Source: Euzebyella saccharophila
Lineage (GTDB): Bacteria > Bacteroidota > Bacteroidia > Flavobacteriales > Flavobacteriaceae
Reading direction: 5' to 3'
Length of the DNA stretch: 64,000 nucleotides
NCBI RefSeq assembly: GCF_014855495.1
Contig: NZ_JACYFJ010000005.1
Coordinates: forward strand, 186,001 to 250,000
Part shown: positions 60,975 to 64,000 of the stretch, piece after piece
Numbering within the stretch: position 1 is the first letter of the stretch
Layout: every line of letters begins with the position of its first letter
Program-made: the position numbers and the translations under genes
Notes under the pieces: generated by a model
Databases searched by the model: none
Told to the model about the DNA's origin: nothing
The model's input: only the letters and a program-made list of their open reading frames with translations

Positions 60975-63900
60975 TTAGTTAGAATGGTAATGGTAGGTTG
61001 ATACGTTATTATTGTTTCTAGCTATTAATAGAAGATGTTGGTCGTTAGCTCTCTTAATGGAGTTTAGTGCCCTGACCTCCCCATTAATGTTGAGACCGCT
61101 AATATCATTGGTAACATATTCAAAATTGCCCTTGCCGTCGCCATAAAACAGCGCCCCTTTATTAGCATCATACCTACCGTACTTAACGCGAGTTCCAAAA
61201 AAGTTACCGGCCAAAAGGGCATCTAGATTACCATCATTATTAAAATCTTCTATTTGAACGGCATATACAGGAGCGAATTGAGCAGGTAAGGGTAGGGGAA
61301 CAATTTTAAATTTGCCATCGCCTAAATTCTCAATGTAAGAACTAGCAAAATTGTAGGCATTTAGAATCGTAGCATCAGATAGCTCTTCACTAGAGAAAAT
61401 ATCCGTTATTTTCTGGTCCGCATAGTCGGAATAATTTACATATCTGTTTTTGAGGGCACTTAGCTGGCCTACCAAATCATCTTTTGAATATATCGGATAA
61501 CTCTCTCCCATATTATATGAAGTTAGAATAGGGTCAAGAGATCCATTGGAATCAAAATCTTTTGAATAAAGTTGAACAGGCTCCTCCAAAGAGGCCTTCA
61601 ACTGGGAGTTTAGACCAAAGTTTCCTACTATAAAATCCTCATCCCCGTCATTATCAAAATCTCCTTTTTCTATAGTATTGTACCAGCCCTCTGTATTCTC
61701 CAATCCGGAGTTCTGACTTTCGTCGACAAATACTCCGTTGACATTCATCAAGATTTTTACGGACATAAATTCTCCAACAACTATTAAATCTTGTTTGCCA
61801 TCTTCATTTAAATCAAACCATTGAGCATCGGTAACCATGCCAATGGTTTGTAAACTTTTGGCAAGTGTTGTGGTAACAACAGAAAATTGCCCCTTTCCGT
61901 TATTTTCTAGTAAAAAGCTTTGTGGCCCTGTAGGATACTTTCCTGGTACGGAACGGCTTCCTATGAACAAATCTATATCTCCGTCACCATCATAATCGGC
62001 GGCTTTTACACAAGAACCGTTTGCAGATATTCTGGGGAGTGCGTTCTGACTAAGTCTAAAATGCCCTTTGCCGTCATTCAGAAACAACCTGTCTTTTAGA
62101 TGAACTGATTCAATTTCGTTTTCATGCCCACCGCTTACCACATATAAATCTTTGTCTCCGTCATTATCGGCGTCAAAGAAAAGCGCATCTACATCTTCAA
62201 ATTCATCATCGCTTTCAATGGAAACACCTGAAAAAGCCCCATTTTTATTTTGCAGGAAAAGTTTACCTAGTTGCCCCTTGGCTCCGCCAATATAAAAGTC
62301 TTCCAGTCCATCTGAATTGACATCGGCTACCGATAAAGCCGGCCCCTCAGTTGATAATTTATGGGGAAGTAACTGCTCTCTTTTAAAATCTATGTAGTTG
62401 TTTTCAGAATGCTGAAAAGTTATAATGCTATCGGCATCAATATTGGAGAATAAGGTTTTGCTCGCTCCTTTTTCGATTGTGACGGAATCATGAGCTTTAT
62501 TTTGATCAATTAAAATCTTTTGATTGATGCCGACGTTTAGGAGTGTTTGGTTTTGGTTGTTAGGCCAAAGGACAGAGACACTTTTTATCTGTGTTTCCTG
62601 ACCCAAACCAAATAATAAATTATAATCTACGGATGACTGAAAGCCTCTTGTTGGCATCATTTCTTGAGAAAGGGATTTATGCTCAGTCTCTACCGTTACC
62701 TTTGCCCCGATTCCATAGGAATTATTCCCTATACCTTTTAAAGAGACCTTAAGGAAGTTATTCTTTGCTAAAAGTTCACCATTGTTTCTGTAAATAAAGG
62801 CTCTTTCATCCGTATTGTTAACGATAAGGTCTAGGTCTCCGTCATTGTCCAAATCAGCGTAAGCAGCGCCGTTGGACAAGGTTTCTTGATCAAGTCCCCA
62901 TTGCTTGTTTACTTTCATAAAAGAGAATCCATCCAAGTTTTTATAGGTATAATTTTCCTCAATACTTGAGGGTATATTTTGCAGGAGGTTATTAATGGCA
63001 GTCTCGGCCCCAACTTTACTTTCCTCCATTTTTTGTTGAACTGCATAATTCATAAAATCCATATTCGTGTAATCTCGTTTCACGCCATTGGAGATAAATA
63101 AATCTTTATATCCGTCATTATCCAAATCTGCCCATAGCGGTGCCCAACTCCAATCGGTTGAATGAATACCGGATAATTGCCCTATTTCAGAAAATGATTG
63201 ACCCTGGTTATTAAGGTGCATCATGTTTCTCATAGATTGGTGATGAAAGCCAGAATTAACCAAAAATTGAAACTTATCATAGTTATCAGGTCCTGATACC
63301 ATTTTCTGTCTGTAATTGCTTTCGGGCAACATATCTAAAGTCATAATTTCAGGGTATCCATCATTGTTGATATCCGCAATATCAGATCCCATTGAAAAAT
63401 GGGATGTATGGCCTATAAAGTCTGAAAGGCTTTCGGTAAAAGTTCCGTCCTGATTATTTATGTACAGATAGTCTTGTTCATTGAAGTCGTTGGATATGTA
63501 TATATCTGGCCAAGAATCATTATTAACATCTGAAACAGATGCAGATAAGCCAAAGCCAAGCACGTTGGAAACAAGACCTACCTCGTCGTTGGAAATTAGA
63601 AACTCTCCATTCTTATTAATGTAGAAATGATCTTCAAAATAGGGGTTCCTTTTTGTTTTTAAGCTTTTGGATAAGTTTCTGAAACTTGCATATTCTTGAA
63701 TGGAATGATTGACGACATAGAGGTCTAAATCGCCATCTTTATCATAATCAAAAAAAGTACCTTGAGAAGAATATCCTGGATCATCAATACCATATTCGGC
63801 CGCCTTTTCAGTAAATGTTAAGTTTCCATTATTAACAAAAAGTAGATTTTTTCTTTTGAATTCATCTTTGGCCGCAGATCTACAAACGTATATGTCTAAA

Positions 63901-64000
63901 TAGCCATCTGCATTTATATCCACCATGGTTGTTCCCGTATTCCATAAACCTTCTGCAAATACACCTGCTTCTTTTGCGATTTCCTCGAACTCAAAATTTC
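60975..64000 (-). CDS. FG-GAP/VCBS and ASPIC/UnbV (CRTAC1-like) protein, 5' part outside
   Basis: The frame is open through the right edge, so the first ATG visible (63926) is internal. About 1008 residues are seen. Many FG-GAP blades with calcium loops (DINADGYLDIYV, DYDGDGDIDLFIGS, DFDNDGDEDFIVG, DFNNDGNLDALLAG), and in the middle an ASPIC/UnbV-type segment (GIGAKVTVETEHKSLSQEM, then SVLWPNNQNQTLLNVGI). Exported, probably surface-exposed, integrin-like beta-propeller. Paired with the DUF5107 protein, as in operons beside SusC/SusD genes in marine flavobacteria; those genes would lie to the right of the window. Confidence 0.88.
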   Translation of the reverse strand, partial: NFEFEEIAKEAGVFAEGLWNTGTTMVDINADGYLDIYVCRSAAKDEFKRKNLLFVNNGNLTFTEKAAEYGIDDPGYSSQGTFFDYDKDGDLDLYVVNHSIQEYASFRNLSKSLKTKRNPYFEDHFYINKNGEFLISNDEVGLVSNVLGFGLSASVSDVNNDSWPDIYISNDFNEQDYLYINNQDGTFTESLSDFIGHTSHFSMGSDIADINNDGYPEIMTLDMLPESNYRQKMVSGPDNYDKFQFLVNSGFHHQSMRNMMHLNNQGQSFSEIGQLSGIHSTDWSWAPLWADLDNDGYKDLFISNGVKRDYTNMDFMNYAVQQKMEESKVGAETAINNLLQNIPSSIEENYTYKNLDGFSFMKVNKQWGLDQETLSNGAAYADLDNDGDLDLIVNNTDERAFIYRNNGELLAKNNFLKVSLKGIGNNSYGIGAKVTVETEHKSLSQEMMPTRGFQSSVDYNLLFGLGQETQIKSVSVLWPNNQNQTLLNVGINQKILIDQNKAHDSVTIEKGASKTLFSNIDADSIITFQHSENNYIDFKREQLLPHKLSTEGPALSVADVNSDGLEDFYIGGAKGQLGKLFLQNKNGAFSGVSIESDDEFEDVDALFFDADNDGDKDLYVVSGGHENEIESVHLKDRLFLNDGKGHFRLSQNALPRISANGSCVKAADYDGDGDIDLFIGSRSVPGKYPTGPQSFLLENNGKGQFSVVTTTLAKSLQTIGMVTDAQWFDLNEDGKQDLIVVGEFMSVKILMNVNGVFVDESQNSGLENTEGWYNTIEKGDFDNDGDEDFIVGNFGLNSQLKASLEEPVQLYSKDFDSNGSLDPILTSYNMGESYPIYSKDDLVGQLSALKNRYVNYSDYADQKITDIFSSEELSDATILNAYNFASSYIENLGDGKFKIVPLPLPAQFAPVYAVQIEDFNNDGNLDALLAGNFFGTRVKYGRYDANKGALFYGDGKGNFEYVTNDISGLNINGEVRALNSIKRANDQHLLLIARNNNNVSTYHYHSN

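Noticed and set aside
1-64000. CRISPR arrays, insertion sequences, prophage or integron structures
   Set aside because: I looked for direct repeats with spacers, transposase motifs, integrase motifs and terminal inverted repeats and found none.

Overview
The window reads as a chromosomal segment of a marine Bacteroidota, most likely family Flavobacteriaceae (Maribacter/Zobellia-like, although the genus cannot be fixed from sequence alone). The reasons are: GldF/GldG gliding-motility ABC genes; type IX secretion (T9SS) C-terminal sorting domains; Bacteroidota-restricted families (DUF4290, DUF2911, DUF6340, DUF5107); promoters of the TTG-N19-TAnnTTTG type; A-rich start regions without Shine-Dalgarno sequences, with frequent TTG starts; and low G+C. 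No insertion sequence, integrase, prophage or CRISPR array is visible.

Layout. 1-5.75 kb: the 3' part of a huge secreted carbohydrate-interacting protein (dehydrogenase tail, PKD, malectin, FG-GAP, T9SS signal) and a CpsB-type PHP phosphatase. 5.9-21.4 kb: a nonribosomal peptide cluster arranged as two divergent arms around 14.8-15.1 kb. The minus arm runs stand-alone adenylation enzyme, carrier protein, C-A-T synthetase with an embedded PP-loop ATPase, His-rich small protein, TonB receptor. The plus arm runs HupE/UreJ permease, C-A synthetase, A(C-terminal part)-T-TE, Sfp phosphopantetheinyl transferase. 21.4-24.5 kb: DUF3570/DUF4266/ApbE unit and a small secreted protein behind a sigma-54-type promoter. 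24.8-28.5 kb: sigma-54 response regulator, soluble histidine kinase, membrane nucleotide cyclase.

28.6-51.7 kb is mostly housekeeping: Tat phosphoesterase, a decayed gene fragment, mnmE, dnaN, gldG-gldF, SAM hydrolase, phoH, purC, exonuclease, DUF294 protein, DsbA-like protein, tRNA-Met(CAU), START-like protein, class IV aminotransferase, YqgE, HU, fmt, recQ, AAA protein, DUF493, DUF4290, murA. 52-64 kb: DUF6340 lipoprotein, a photolyase-SDR-SRPBCC operon behind a palindromic operator, a T9SS protein, DUF2911, and a DUF5107/TPR plus FG-GAP/ASPIC pair of the kind found near SusC/SusD systems, cut by the right edge.

The most interesting part is the peptide cluster. Both of its module adenylation domains are broken at the same hinge between motifs A8 and A10. 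One carries a complete PP-loop (SGGKDS) domain with a Cys4 zinc-ribbon-like start and a CxxC plus distal Cys, like ATP-dependent sulfur or amide transferases. The other is split into two reading frames by a single in-frame TAA. With a Cys-nucleophile thioesterase, a TonB receptor, a His-rich protein and a HupE-type metal permease in the same two arms, a small modified peptide that handles metal (possibly a thioamide or amidine chelator) is a reasonable but unproven hypothesis.
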